From the NCBI RefSeq assembly GCF_009730915.1, contig NC_052489.1, forward strand, positions 31,427,916 to 31,491,915: a DNA stretch of 64,000 nucleotides, read 5' to 3'. The notes below the pieces were generated by a model, which worked only from the letters and a program-made list of their open reading frames with translations, did no database searches and had not been told where the DNA came from. This stretch comes from Dioscorea cayenensis subsp. rotundata (lineage: Eukaryota; Streptophyta; Magnoliopsida; Dioscoreales; Dioscoreaceae). How positions within the stretch are numbered: position 1 is the stretch's first letter; every line of letters starts with the position of its first letter. The translations under genes and the position numbers were made by a program. Shown here piece by piece: positions 1 through 11,854 of the stretch.

Positions 1-448
1 AACCATAAAATTTAATTATGAAAATATATATTTAATAATTAATTTGTAATTATATTAATATTATTAAATAACTAGAATTAACTAAAAATTAATCATAATA
101 TTTTAAAATATTTCATTTTAAATAATATTAATTGAGCAAAAAAATATGATCAACAAAATATAAAAGGTTTTTTCAAACAAACTTTTTCCTGAAAGTGCAC
201 TAATAGTCCCCCAGTTATATAAGAAAATGCATTTAGCTAGCTAGTGGAAACAAAATGCACTTTGATCCATATTTTGTTAATTAATATCAAACTAATAAAA
301 TTTTATATTACATAACACTTAAGTGGGATTTGGATATTATTACTACACTTTCATCCAATTTTTAATATTTTTAAAACATGTAATCAAAAAATCCAAAAGC
401 ATAAAAAAAAAAAACTTATGTTAATCACCACCACAATAGGCAAGTGGT
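1..448. other. AT-rich intergenic DNA, no gene seen
   Basis: Strongly AT-rich sequence with poly(A)/poly(T) runs and no open frame that resembles a protein. Nothing could be assigned. Confidence 0.6.
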
Positions 449-780
449 AGTTATTATTATTATTATTTTTGAAAAAGTGGATAAACCACAATTTATTAAA
501 AAATAGTCGAAACAGACAACAAGAAAACAAGAAAACAAGAAAACAAGAAATAACATAAGAAGTACAAGATCCATCGAAGGAGGAAAACTGAAAATACTAG
601 AAAAACACACAACTGCCAAACACAATGGAAAACTGAAAATATAGGAAAACACACACTACCAAACACACATCCCTAGGGGCCAAGGGAGATACTCTGCCCA
701 AATTAAGGGGAAGCAAGCGGTGAAGAGGGGGACTAAATATTCCTCCTTACTGCTGCAGAAGAGGACTCCAGCTTTTGTCT
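449..780 (-). mobile_element. Probable LINE 3'-end fragment
   Basis: A (TTA)n run at 449-468 is followed by the block gaaaaagtggataaaccaca. Its reverse complement (tgtggtttatccacttttt) is the same sequence that ends the L1-type LINE near 27170-27190 and the truncated LINE at 31689. The piece therefore looks like the 3' end of a minus-strand LINE, with the (TTA)n run standing in for the poly(A) tail. The 5' limit is not clear and no target-site duplication was found. The small open frame across it reflects LINE tail sequence, not a gene. Confidence 0.4.
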
Positions 781-2029
781 CTTGTCCACTGGAGAAGCTG
801 AAACCCAAAAGACAAAAGTCAGACTTATGTACACGAACACAAGTTGGAAGTTTTTAGATTGAAAATAAGATCATTTTTAGTAATAGAAATATTCCAAGTA
901 ATAGCTCTAACTAAGAGGTTCCAAGAAACCCTAAGAGCAAGCTGCAAATGAAAAAGCCAAGATTACCAGAGATCCCTGAGAGACAAAATGATGGGTTTTG
1001 AGGATTCGAGAGAAATGGACCCATATGGTTGAAGCGAACTAATAGTGAATGAAAAGGTGATCAATTGATTCAAGACCCGCAAAACACAACACACAAGTTA
1101 GTGTAGGAATATATTGCATCTCCGCTTTGTCAAACTCTCTAGGGTGACAATTTTATTGTCCCAAGCCAACCAATTGATGAGAAAATTTCCTAGGGAAGGA
1201 CTTTTAGGAATATGCGGTGTGGTTGAGCAACGTAGTCCTTGATCTATAAGGAAGCTGCAAAAAGATTTGATCTAGAAAATTCCATTAGGAGTTCGACTCC
1301 AGAATTTGCGATCTTGCAACCCTCATTGAAGGGAAAAGAGAGAAAGATCCAAGGAAGGTTGAATCAAAGGAGGAAGCAAGTGCCTGGAGGATTCTAAAAG
1401 GTCATTAACTATTCCCCAAGGTTGAAGAGACTGGGAGAACTGAATTTGCCAAAGATATATTGGGGCTTGTCCTGAAACCCAATTGTCAAATCAAAAAAGT
1501 GTGGACATGCCATCTCCAATGGTGGAATGGATATAGGTTTGAAACGGTTCAAGTGCACTAAGAATGCCTTGCCGGAAGAAAGATTTCTTGTGAACATTCC
1601 TGAAATAAAGATTCCACATAGGTGAATTTCTAAAGTAGTTGAATTGGACAATATGGAATCCACACTAGGTTGGACCATTAAGGATTTTTCACCACCGTTT
1701 ACCCAAGAGGGCTAAATTGAAGATCTCAATATTGATGATCCCCCAGCCTCCTTGATTGCGGGGCCTACAAATTCTATTCCAATTGACTAAACGCCTTTTT
1801 TCAGGTAAGTGGTAGCTAGTGTGATTAATTCCCATGCAAAATATCGAGAGTTTGACTTTCTTCTAAATTATAATTGAGGATTTGGGATGTGTGTGAGTTG
1901 ATTTGTCGGCATTGTTAAAATAAATTGTACTTAAAAGATACCAATCAATGTTTTAAAGAATTTATGATTTTATTAATACTTTATCTTTGTACAATGTTTA
2001 TTTATAGATTTTCAAAAAATATTTTGTTG
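781..2029. other. Intergenic sequence without a recognised gene
   Basis: One 89-residue open frame on the minus strand (1409-1678) matches no family I know and has no neighbouring exon signals. It may be remnant transposon sequence. Nothing else is supported here. Confidence 0.45.
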
Positions 2030-2440
2030 ATAACCACTAGATAGCCCAGTGGAAGTCACTTTAAATTGTGGGTGAGTGGTGCAAGGTTGAATCCCTTATG
2101 CCACAGTACTGTACTAATACAATATGTATATATTGTAAAAACACTTTATCGGTATTATTCATCCACTGTTCATTAGGACCCCTGTAGAAGAGTTGTATAC
2201 TCCACCTTTCCAGGGTTACAAGGCAATGGGGATTTTTACCATTATGGGGTTATGGTCAATGATATATTATCTTGGACGCACGTGACAGGCCCTAATTGTC
2301 CTGCAGCGTTAACCCGCCTCATATGAAAAATTTTTAGAAGTTCGTTAAGCCACCGTAACTAGTGCACCAATGTACTTACTTGTCTTTTTGATACCTCCTT
2401 GTGGGGTGGTGTTTGTCGCCATTCACGGAAAAAAAATATA
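2030..2440 (+). mobile_element. Candidate tRNA-derived SINE
   Basis: An RNA polymerase III A-box-like element (tagcccagtgg, 2042-2052) is followed 32 bases later by a B-box-like element (ggttgaatccc, 2085-2095). The unit ends about 340 bases downstream in a short A run near 2430-2437. Internal A and B boxes near the 5' end plus an A-rich 3' end are the hallmarks of a tRNA-related SINE. No clear target-site duplication is visible, so the boundaries are estimates. A decayed tRNA-like repeat with an unrelated downstream body is the alternative. Confidence 0.45.
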
Positions 2441-2837
2441 TATTTATATGGTTTTACTAGTGTTTCACTTTACAAGGGGATGTAATACAAATAGTACAGT
2501 ACTAACTCCATAGTAGATGGATGTCGCACTTGTTGCCACTTCATCAATAATTATCTTAACTTACAGGTGAAAGTGCACAATAATCTCTGAACCATATATA
2601 AAAAAAAATTTTGATTCCTGAAATAAGAAATTTATACATTTTATCGTTGAGTACATGACCAACTAATGACCAACCAATGAATGGGTATACACAGATGATT
2701 TTGACTTTTCATCTGTGTACAGAGACAATGAAATGATTGAATCGGTTTGACTTAATTTTCATTTGTATATGGGGCTGAGTACATGAACAGCAAACAAACT
2801 GATCGCTATGAATGGATTGTTTTGACTACTGTCTAGG

Positions 2838-5800
2838 CTACTGATAGGTCGAAGTCAACCCGCGCAAGCTAGGACCGTTAAGGCTGGAGATCAAGCGAGA
2901 GTGTCGGAATATTATGTTTGCTATAGATGGACAGTCAGAGAGAATGATCTCGTAGCCATCACTCAAATTTTCCATCCCCGGCAGAAGCAGCTGCCAAAAC
3001 AAACCACCTGCGCAGGCGCTCCTGGCCCGGATCAACTTGTAGATCACAGCGTAAGCTGTGCGGTAAAATGCTACTTTATCAACTCCATTGCACCCCGCAA
3101 ACCGGCTGGTTTTTCCGAATTCTGTAACCAGGAGTGGCTTCCTTAGAATCTCATCTGCAGCGTTTGAGTGAGAGTGTATCCAGTCCCTCAAAAAGCTAAG
3201 TTGGGTCGCATCATCTGCGTGAGGGATCCTGCTAGTCAAACCAAATTAATAAAAAATATCCGTATTTAATTTTTTTTTAAAATTAAATAACCAACTTGAA
3301 TGCATTTCGTGATGTAATATATCTTTCCTGAAAACGACCACGGGAGTGTTGTGTAATTTATTACTACATATATATATATATAGGTCTTAATTGGCCTGCT
3401 GTTAATTACGGATAAACGTGGGGTTGGGTAGGGATGCATTTGTTTTATTTTGGCACTGCATGGCTTGTAAGGTAAGATGAACGAACAATCACTGATTAGC
3501 AATGCACGAGAAAGAAGGTAATTAGGTGTTGTTGATGGTACGTACCATAGATTGGGATATAAATGAATGGTGGCAAAGTCAATTCCATGGATCTGGTTAT
3601 TGGATATAAAATCACTGCCGACGTTACGAGAGGAGGCAAACGGGTCATATTGAATGGCCTCCTGGTCCTGATCCAGCCCACCAAAGAAGCCTTCCAAGCC
3701 CACTTCCAGCAAATGGTTGCGGTCAATGGCTTTGACATACCCGGCCATCTCTTCAATCCATGCCTGCATGGTTCGCCCAGACAGGTCACTCTTGCACCGG
3801 CCCTCATTCATCAGCTCCCACGCCATGATGCTTGGATCATCTTTATACACTACCCCTGTCTTCGTGTTGTTTCTTAAGAGAATTGTCTGTGTTAAATCGA
3901 AACGAATTATACAATAGATTTATTAGATGGAATTTTTTTTTTCAAGTCATGATTACCTAAATATTTATGCACACTTATCCACTTTATTCAAAAAAATAAA
4001 TAAATAAATAAATAAATATTTATGCATACTTGGACACGTTTAAGTAGCATGTAATTAAACAGTACATGCACATTGTATGCCATGTTTGTCATGAGCGTAT
4101 GCAGCGTACGTGCCGTATGTTTATCATCACTAAGTGTATATCTTACTATAATTAATTATTATTATTATTATTACCTTGACATGATTTCTATAAAATGTCT
4201 TAACGAGATAATTTGTGTAAAAGTCATCTTCAGAGGTCAAATTTTCCCCTCTCTGCTTTGCCCATTCAACGTACTGCCTCTTTCCTTTAAAATTATTAAC
4301 CATACTCAAAATCAAACGAAGTCCATATTTCTTAGCTTCGGAAATCACAAAATCAAGGCCCTGCATCCAGATCGCATATATTCAGATCATCAGACAACTA
4401 AAATAATCGAATATATAATTTCATTGACTTATGAAAACTAGTTATATAAAAAAATCCTTCGTCTATTTGTAATATTACAAACAGTTGCCCATATCCGTTT
4501 GTAAATTTACAAATAACTCCCCCCTATTCATAACATTACAAAATGATCTCTGTTTATAAAATCAGAAACACATCCTCGTATTTGTTTATAATTTTATTTT
4601 TTAATTATATATATATTATTTTTTAAAATTTATTTTATCTCAAAATAGTCAATATATTTAAAATTTTAAATATTGTAAACTTTGTTGTTATCATATCAAT
4701 TTTAATGATATATATATATATATATATATTATTTTTTAAAAAAATTATTAGCTTTGTTTATATATATAAGTCATTTAAAAAATTTCCAAATAACTTTTAT
4801 CCTAATAAAATATATCCTCGATGATAAAGTGAAGGAGGGGGAATCAATTATTTAGAGACATGGCACCCATTTCATAAAAAGAGTGAATAATCTATAAAAA
4901 TTATATTAAAAGAAGTTGATATCTTTATAAAAAGGGAAAATTACTGTTCACCCCTCGTAATTTTTAAAACTTCCCAAAAACCCCCTCCAATTTTTACACA
5001 TCCCGACGACCCTCAGTTATATTTTTACATTCCTTTTTAACCCCTCACGGTAAGTTGAAGTGGGTCCACGATATGAAATTCCTTTTTGCCCTCTGTAAAA
5101 GGTGGGAAAAAAATGGCGCCCAATCATAACTTTCTTTTATCGATAGTTTTTTTCAATGCCTCCCTTGCTTTTTTTCTCAAACAAAAGTTTAGAAGGCTCA
5201 TATCTTGTTCTTCTTGTTCTTGTTCTTGTTCTTCTTCTTCTTCTTCTTCTTCTTCTTCTTCTTCTTTCTTCTTCTCATTTGGTGTATTCAATTTTAGCTC
5301 TTCGATTAAATTATGGAGAGTTTTTTTGTGCTATTACTGAGATACAACGGGAGGGACGAGTGCTAATGTTCACTGACCGACTTCTTGGGAATCAGATGTT
5401 AGGCGAAATATGTGAGCGATGGGGGTCTCGATATTTCCGTGTCGAGGTGAAGTTTATCACACTCGATGGACATAAAAAGCAGTATGTCTCATATAAAAAC
5501 GAGGTTGACTTCCAAACAGCATGTGTCACGTGCACTCCATCTTCAAATGTTCCATTGTTGATCTTGTTGTTGAGACGGATGATGTGGCATCGTATCCCTC
5601 ACCGAAAACGAGTTCTTCTCGTTGTAAGTTTCTTCTCGCTTATGTTTATATAGTTGTAGAAGTTAATTATTGTTTATTATCCCCGCCATCGCTTTACATT
5701 TATCAAGTTTCCATTTAAACACTATTGTCTCCGATTAACTTATTAACTTATTATTTAACTTTTTTTGTTTTAACGTTTAAGATTTATGTTTATCGTTTAA

Positions 5801-8800
5801 ATATTTTGTGTCTCTGCTTTAAATATTGATCTTGTTCGTTTAAACTAAAAGTGTTGGCGAGAATTGAATCCGGCAGCTTGCTCCACATCATGGCGAGCCC
5901 TGAGGGGTGGCATGCCTTCCTTCCTCATCCGATCAAGATGAAGTGTTGTCGCTGGATATTGGACAATGTTTTGAAGGCGTTGAACATTTCGTAGACGCAC
6001 TTAGGAATTTTTGCAATCAAAAGGAATTTTTATTCTCCGTTTAACTCGTTATTTTTTTATCGTTTTAAAAATAAATTTGTATCCGCTTAAAATGTCATAA
6101 CGGGATGGTGCTAGCGGTTCCCTCAGCTGCACTAATGCACGCCGGTTTCCCCAGCCGCTTTCCACTCCCGTCGCACATAAAAAAATCGAACATTACATTA
6201 CATTCTATAAGAGATTATTAAGTAATAAGGATATTTTTAAACGGAAAAATATTAAGTATATTTTTTGTTGTAATTACATTGATATTATTAAATAATAAGG
6301 ATATTTTTAAAACGTAAAAATATTAAATTTAAACGGAGAAACCTAAACTTAAATAGAGAAAACGAAAGTTAAAAGGGGCAAAAAGTTATCATTATACTGC
6401 TTAAAATGAATGTTGATATTAGCCGATAATGAAAATGAAAATGAAACAGAACCCTACCCGATAATGTACCTCCCCTGGGACTACAATATCATCCAACAAG
6501 AACGTAACCTCAAAAGCGAAAACAGAATGAATTTAATTGAATTTAGATACATGTACATTTACATCGACTAAAAATTTGTCATGTTCTTCGGGAAAAAAAT
6601 GAATTGAATTTAAAACCGGTTTACATTTGAAACTATTACACCTATACAATGACTATGACCCCGCTTACGTACACTCCCCTCCGGTTCGTTTTACACGAGA
6701 AACGGAGTTTAAACAATTACATTGATATTTACACAATGAACTATATACTTAAACACCGAAAGTGTATGTTAAACAATGAATCTGGATTATTAAAGAAAGA
6801 ATCGCGGTATACAAATATAGAAAGAATGACTAAGAACCCGGCCTGCAAGACTCCCTCCGGGTCGTGATGCCGCTGCCCTCCCTCCCTAAGTATCGCGGAA
6901 ACATACCTTAATCGCAGATAAGGGACGCCGTCTGCATGGTACCCGTAGCTTCTCACCGCGAGTAACCGCTCGATAAACCGCATGACATAGACGCTGCGAT
7001 CGACACTTCCTTTTTCCGTCGTGGGGCTTCGATGTCGTGAACAAGCTGCACTTTCGATGCGCCGACTCGCCCTAACTCCATGTCGATACAGAGGTCGAAT
7101 AGGTTCCGACTGCCGAGATATACAAGTTCATATTAGAATGCCGATTATTTACCGAACACTATTACACAAACACAAATTATTAAAGCACTTACCATTTCTA
7201 GCCGCGTTTTTATCGTATTCTTCGCTTTGGCATGAAAAATAATGCACTGTATTCTTGTTTTTTCATTGTCGAGGACGACCATACGTGGAAGTGGCCACTC
7301 ATAATTATCGGGAGGATGACGATGTCCACTTCATGCAAGTTACGCGCGGCATCTCCAATCATAGCCATCGTGGATTCATGTGCGTCGTCGCCTCGCTTTT
7401 GACATGAACAAGGCCGCTGGTCGTGTGGATGGGAGGCGCCTCTTATAACGATATGGCACTACGCTCATCGCTCTTTTGCAAGATACATACGAATGCGTCC
7501 CATCACATCGCTCCGCGACCATCTCCTTCCCTCGAGCGAGTCGAATAGATTGGCCCGTGTGGTGCCGACGTAGTCATTCTTCCACACGACAGTGCTGTGG
7601 TTGAACGGAACAAAGACATGTAAACAATGTTGTAAGTATAAAATTAAACGTTAAAGTATAAACTTTAAATTCTATATTGAATGTTTAAACGGTAACTGTA
7701 ATATTTAAAGGGTATCACTTATAAGTTAAATGTTATCCAGACATTTTTAAACTTTAACGCTCCTACTTAAATGGTAACCAAAACAGCTTTTAAAACAATA
7801 TCATAAAAACTTCAAACTTACTTGTCCATAGGGGCGCTGAGGAAGATCCTTATCAACCCCTCGCACCTACTTATCGAGGCGCGATCAGTCAACGATTTTT
7901 TTCTTCTGGAATGAAGACTTTCCAAGTTCTTCTACTTTTTATCGCTTCCTTTAATGGGGCACGACTGCAGCAGATCAACCCGGGAGACACTTCCTTACAT
8001 GCTTCTTGTTCTCGTGGGATTGTGTCCGCCTCGATGCGAGCACGGTCGACCGTTGGTTCCACGCGAATTCCCACTTCGTTGAGGATAGACTCAACGACCT
8101 TCTCAACCGTGAGTTCCACGACGCAGAACATCAATGGGAGACACAACGTTGTCTCGGTTGTTCTTCTTCATGGATTGTGTCCATCTTTGATGCCGCGACT
8201 CGTCAGCGCCGGCTCCACCCGTATGCATGATGTCGTCAACAGCGAGTCGACGATCTTTTCCACCGCGGCAAAAATCGGCGCCATCTTCAATCTCCTCCAC
8301 CGTGATGGGCATGTCATCAACGCTAACAACATCGACCCGCCGATGGTGCTCGCCGATGAGTGTCGCTATTATTTCATCGTCACGCAAGACGCAGGGTGGA
8401 GACTGAGGCATTATTGTTTTTCCTCTTTTTGCAAGCTTCTTCGAATGAGGCCGCTCAAGGGCCACCCGATGATGTCCTCGTCGTCAAACTCCGACGGCGT
8501 ATCCGTCCCCGGTGCTTCATTTGTTTCAAGGGAAGGCGCAATGATCGTGATCGTGACCGCCTTCCAATGCCTCCACCCGAGCGACATGTCGAGGGAACTC
8601 TGTCATCAAAAATCGCAAGCTCGCATGAGAGTTCGCAGCTGACATCCTCGCCTAGTGCCTGGCGAGCCGCCACGTCGAGGGCCGACACTGGGTCGGGGAA
8701 GCCACGGTCGGGCGGGGTGGGGGAGGGCTCTCGTCCCTCGACGAATGCGTTTTGGCCCCGAAGCGGGAGAAGCAGGCGTCAGCAAGGCAAGGAAGAGGTT

Positions 8801-11713
8801 CGCCTCTAATCTTGCCTTTGAGCAAGCGGTTTCGGAGCAATAGCATCCGACTCGACGGTCGTCGAACAAATACTTCTTCATCGACGATTCGCGAACCATT
8901 TCGTGAAACTAGCATGTGTAAAGCAAACAATCTTAGCGAAATTATTTAGTTTAAACAATTAAAAACTATATTTACACATGTAACTCAGTATATTTAAACG
9001 TTATAACCTATTGTGTTAAACAAGAAACAAACAAATTAAACATTAAACTAAAAGTTTAAACGAGTAGTTGAACAAAGTTAAACGGTGAAAGTTATAATGT
9101 TAAACGATAGATGAATAAAGTTAAACGGTAAATGATATGGTTAAACGTTAACGCCTACGCTAAACAAAATATTTTTTTGAATTATTACCTCTTTTCCTTC
9201 GAGAGACGACAAACTCGTCTCTATCGTCGCTTGCTTCCTGTAAGTATTTTCACCGTAAAGCACAAACGATCCTTGGGATCTGCGTAGAACCGGACTTTCT
9301 TTCCGGCTCCGGGTCACCAGTAAAAACCGGATGTTAAGCGCCACTGCAACCCTTAACATACCCGTGTTGGTCTTCTTCCCTCACAGCATCTAGATTGCAC
9401 TCGTGTAGCGGCTTGTGGTATGTCCTCCATAAGCCACTTGTGCGTCGCTTGCGCCCATGCGTAGCGCCCCATTCCAGGTAGATCATCGACATAATCAACG
9501 ATCCAGTTAGGAACCGAGCAGGAGGTATTTGGGAAGAGGATCGTACCCGTGAGGTACACCATCGCAGTTTGCAAAAATTCTCCTCTTCCCCTCGTCCCAA
9601 CGAGTCTGTCAAGAGTGCTCCTAATGGAGTCTCTGTGTCTCTCGTACGTCTTCGATAAATACCTCTCTTCGAAAGCTGACCGTGTTTTCTTCTTCGAAAC
9701 ACGATCGCCTCCCATCGCAACGCGAGCGAGAACGATTGCCACATCTTCGAGCTCGAAAGTCGACGATGCTTTTCCCCGATCCTCGAATTTATTGGTGCGG
9801 TTATCGTATCTCCGCAACGAGAGTCAAGAAGGGCCCGCTCTTGGTATACTGACTTCCAACTCAAGAATCGTCGTGAACGGTGTCCTTCGGATGATCTCCC
9901 CGATGTCGAGGGATCATGTGAACTTTCAATTCACCCACGTGCTCTCCACTCACAGTGTCAAGTAGCATCGCCCATTAACTAGATCGATCGCCATAATCAC
10001 AAGCTCGCTGATAATAACAAAGACATTGTTAGCGGAAATGTAATTTGTTAAACGGTAGAACACTCGGCTCTTAAACACCGATATCATTTTTAAGCAGATG
10101 ACGTATACTATTAAACGAGAGATACAAATAATTAAACGGAGACGAACTAACTTAAAACTAGAAAGCTCATTGCTTTAAACGGAGACCTCATTTTTACAAC
10201 TGCAACCATATCAACTGAAAGGGTAAACGTAGATTATAAACATTACACAAAGCACAACAATCGGAAAAACCATTTTCGATCGTGATACACGTGATCTAAA
10301 AATGTAAAACAAAACAAAAACCCTAGCCGAGACATCTCCCTCGGACTAACAAAACCCCGACAGATTAATCCCCCTGAAAGCTTCAATGTCTTCCAACAAA
10401 AACAAAATCACAAACCAAAACCGAAAAATGTCTCTTCAGTAATGTAATAGTTAACAAAAACCATAATGAATACCTTAGGATCGCAGTGACCAAATGTCGA
10501 ATACTTGCACGGACTTCTTCTTCGAGACGCCGAGTGGAAAGGGAAGAGTCTGGGTGGGAAGAGAAGAGTCGAGACGCGAGTTGAGCTCGAGTCATGAGTT
10601 GAGAGAAGACAAGCAAACTGTAATGCCTAAGAAAAACCCACCCACTTCCTCTCACACCACTGAAATGCGAAATAGCACGACTTCCATGCAAGGGCATTTT
10701 CGTCTATAAAATTTTAAATACACTCCGCTTAATGCCAGTATGCACTTTTGGGGGTTTCAAAAATCATGGAGTTGAAAAGGAAGGGGTTTTTGGGTATTCC
10801 GAAACTATGGGGGTTTGTTTGGCAATTTGGCAAAGTTGTAGGGTTTTTTTGGCAATTTCCACTTATAAAAATTATATATTTTAAATTTTAATTAATAATT
10901 ATAAATTAATATTTCATGAATACATCTAAAAATTTTATAATTATTTACATTGATTTCAAGCAATAATTTTTTTTCAAAAAAATATAATCAAAATTTTAAA
11001 ATATTGATCTAATATTCATTAAATCCTAATCCTATAAACAATAGTTATTTATTATTTTGTCAAAATCATCTTAAAAAATATTTTTTTTCAAATAAATAAT
11101 ATTTTTTTAATAAAATAAAATTTACAAATAGAATTATGTTCAGTTTCTAATATTAGTTTTTTAATTTACCAACAGAGTTAGGATCCATTTCCAAAATTGA
11201 AACGAATTAACAACATTTGTAAATTTTGTTTCTAAAAATAAAACAGTGGGTTATCCGTTTCTAATTAATTGTTAATTAACAACAAAATAAATCCGTTGAT
11301 AAATTACTGTTTCTAATTGAGAAGCTTATTGTAGTGTATATATATATATATATATATAATATAATTGTATGTAATGTGTGCGTTACCTTGAACATGTCCT
11401 CATTGTAGACGCCAGGAGAGGACTGCAAGGGTCGGTATCCGCCATCCTTGAAGGCCCAGGTCCTGACAACAGTCATTCCGTAGGAGGAGGCCTGGCAGAG
11501 AGCACGCGACACTTTGTCCATCTCTGACGGCTTCGACCCTTTCGACATGAGCCAGTAAGCATTGAATCCATTCGGGTAGAATGACTCTCCATTCACCGCG
11601 AAACTAGTGCCATCGGCCTTCACAAAATCAGATGCCGCTTCGCCATGCTCTATTATTGACCCAATCAAAGCTAAAACCCACAACAGCGCACACACAAGTT
11701 GTTTGTTTGCCAT
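2838..11713 (-). CDS. Mannan endo-1,4-beta-mannosidase (GH5), copy A
   Basis: Secreted endo-beta-1,4-mannanase (EC 3.2.1.78) that cuts the mannan backbone of cell-wall hemicellulose. Exons on the minus strand are 11713-11387, 4360-4175, 3886-3546 and 3228-2838. All have GT-AG borders and together give 1245 nt, 414 residues, with no stop. The start is the first ATG followed by a signal peptide (MANKQLVCALLWVLALIGS), with a likely cut near HGEA. Family landmarks are [12 protein letters not shown], the acid/base Glu in [13 protein letters not shown], the nucleophile Glu in LLVTEFGK, and GGLFWQLL near the end. Intron 1 is about 7.0 kb against about 200 bp in copy B, because transposons fill it. 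The reading frame is the only fully open one of the three copies. The specific paralogue name cannot be given. Confidence 0.9.
4151..4173. repeat. Short (ATT)n microsatellite at the intron 2 donor of mannanase A
   Basis: About seven ATT units lie immediately inside the intron, so the donor reads AAG|GTAATAATAAT on the gene strand. The same repeat is much longer in copy B. Confidence 0.8.
4440..4924. other. AT-rich left flank of the intron insertion
   Basis: Copy A stops matching intron 1 of copy B near 4440. The stretch up to the MULE carries repeated pieces such as tccgtttgtaaatttaca and is very AT-rich. It is probably the left part of an older element into which the MULE inserted. No terminal motif was found on this side. 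Confidence 0.45.
4925..4933. repeat. MULE target-site duplication, left copy
   Basis: The 9-mer ttataaaaa directly precedes the element end gggaaaattact. The same 9-mer directly follows the other end at 10863-10871. Nine bases is the usual duplication length for Mutator-like elements. Confidence 0.75.
5086..5990 (+). other. Possible plus-strand coding remnant inside the MULE
   Basis: A TTC-rich microsatellite (about 5209-5270) is followed by frames reading LLGNQMLGEICERWGSRY and VKFITLDGHKKQYVSYKNEV. Their shape weakly resembles the N-terminal part of plant Mutator transposases, but no DDE catalytic region follows. A further frame near 5870-5990 (GWHAFLPHPIKMKCCRW) may be another exon. Assignment is open; low-level similarity only. 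Confidence 0.25.
6840..9960 (-). pseudogene. Decayed DUF1985 / Ulp1-like (C48) protease gene of the MULE
   Basis: Read from 9960 down, successive frames give DUF1985-like blocks: FPNTSCSVPNWIVDYVDDL (near 9500), GMGRYAWAQATHKWLMEDI, and RKQATIETSLSSLEGKEV (near 9200). A low-complexity, Ser/Pro/Arg-rich linker follows (about 8900-7900), then a Ulp1 peptidase region. The Ulp1 part shows the His motif SGHFHV (HFH at 7285-7293), a frameshift, VVLDNEKT, and then SVYVMRFIERLL. Where Ulp1 proteases have the catalytic D-C-G, this copy reads D-R-S (codon CGC at 6996-6998). With frameshifts and the lost cysteine the protein cannot be an active de-SUMOylating protease. Exon borders were not resolved. 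Confidence 0.65.
10863..10871. repeat. MULE target-site duplication, right copy
   Basis: The 9-mer ttataaaaa, identical to 4925-4933, lies directly after the right terminal repeat of the element. Confidence 0.75.
10872..11336 (-). mobile_element. CACTA-like element terminus
   Basis: The intron insertion ends at 11336. Read on the minus strand it begins CACTACAATAAGCTTC, the typical start of a CACTA (En/Spm) transposon. Inside are repeated pieces of the type tagaaacggat and atttgtaaattttg, as expected of subterminal repeats. Homology with intron 1 of copy B resumes right after it. No CACTA end is visible at the left border (about 4440), so the element is either truncated there or my reading is wrong. 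The MULE sits inside it. Confidence 0.4.
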
Positions 11714-11815
11714 GTCCAAACAGAAATTAAATAATCACGAATAGAAATTAAAAATAAAGATATACATAAAGAGGAAATCTATCCACTTGTACCTCTTGGG
11801 CTTAATTTGGAGGAA

Positions 11816-11854
<39 letters not shown>

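Larger units (their letters stand above)
4934..10862 (-). mobile_element. Mutator-like element (MULE) with a DUF1985/Ulp1-type gene
   Basis: A 5.9-kb element with imperfect terminal inverted repeats: gggaaaattact on the left and gtggaaattgcc on the right strand (8 of 12 identical). Both ends continue into runs of the type aaaaacccc. It is bounded by the perfect 9-bp duplication ttataaaaa. Inside is a decayed minus-strand gene with a DUF1985-like region and a Ulp1-type cysteine-protease region, a pairing known from plant Ulp1-carrying MULEs. No clear mudrA transposase core was seen, so this is probably a non-autonomous element. It lies within intron 1 of mannanase A. The strand given is that of the internal gene. 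Confidence 0.75.

Noticed and set aside
3563-3877. Plus-strand open frame opposite mannanase A exon 3 (and its twin at 28491-28805)
   Set aside because: It is antisense to a clearly homologous GH5 exon. It is duplicated only because the gene is.
7911-8642. 243-residue plus-strand open frame
   Set aside because: It overlaps the linker of the minus-strand DUF1985/Ulp1 remnant, has low-complexity composition and no recognisable domain. It is a shadow frame.
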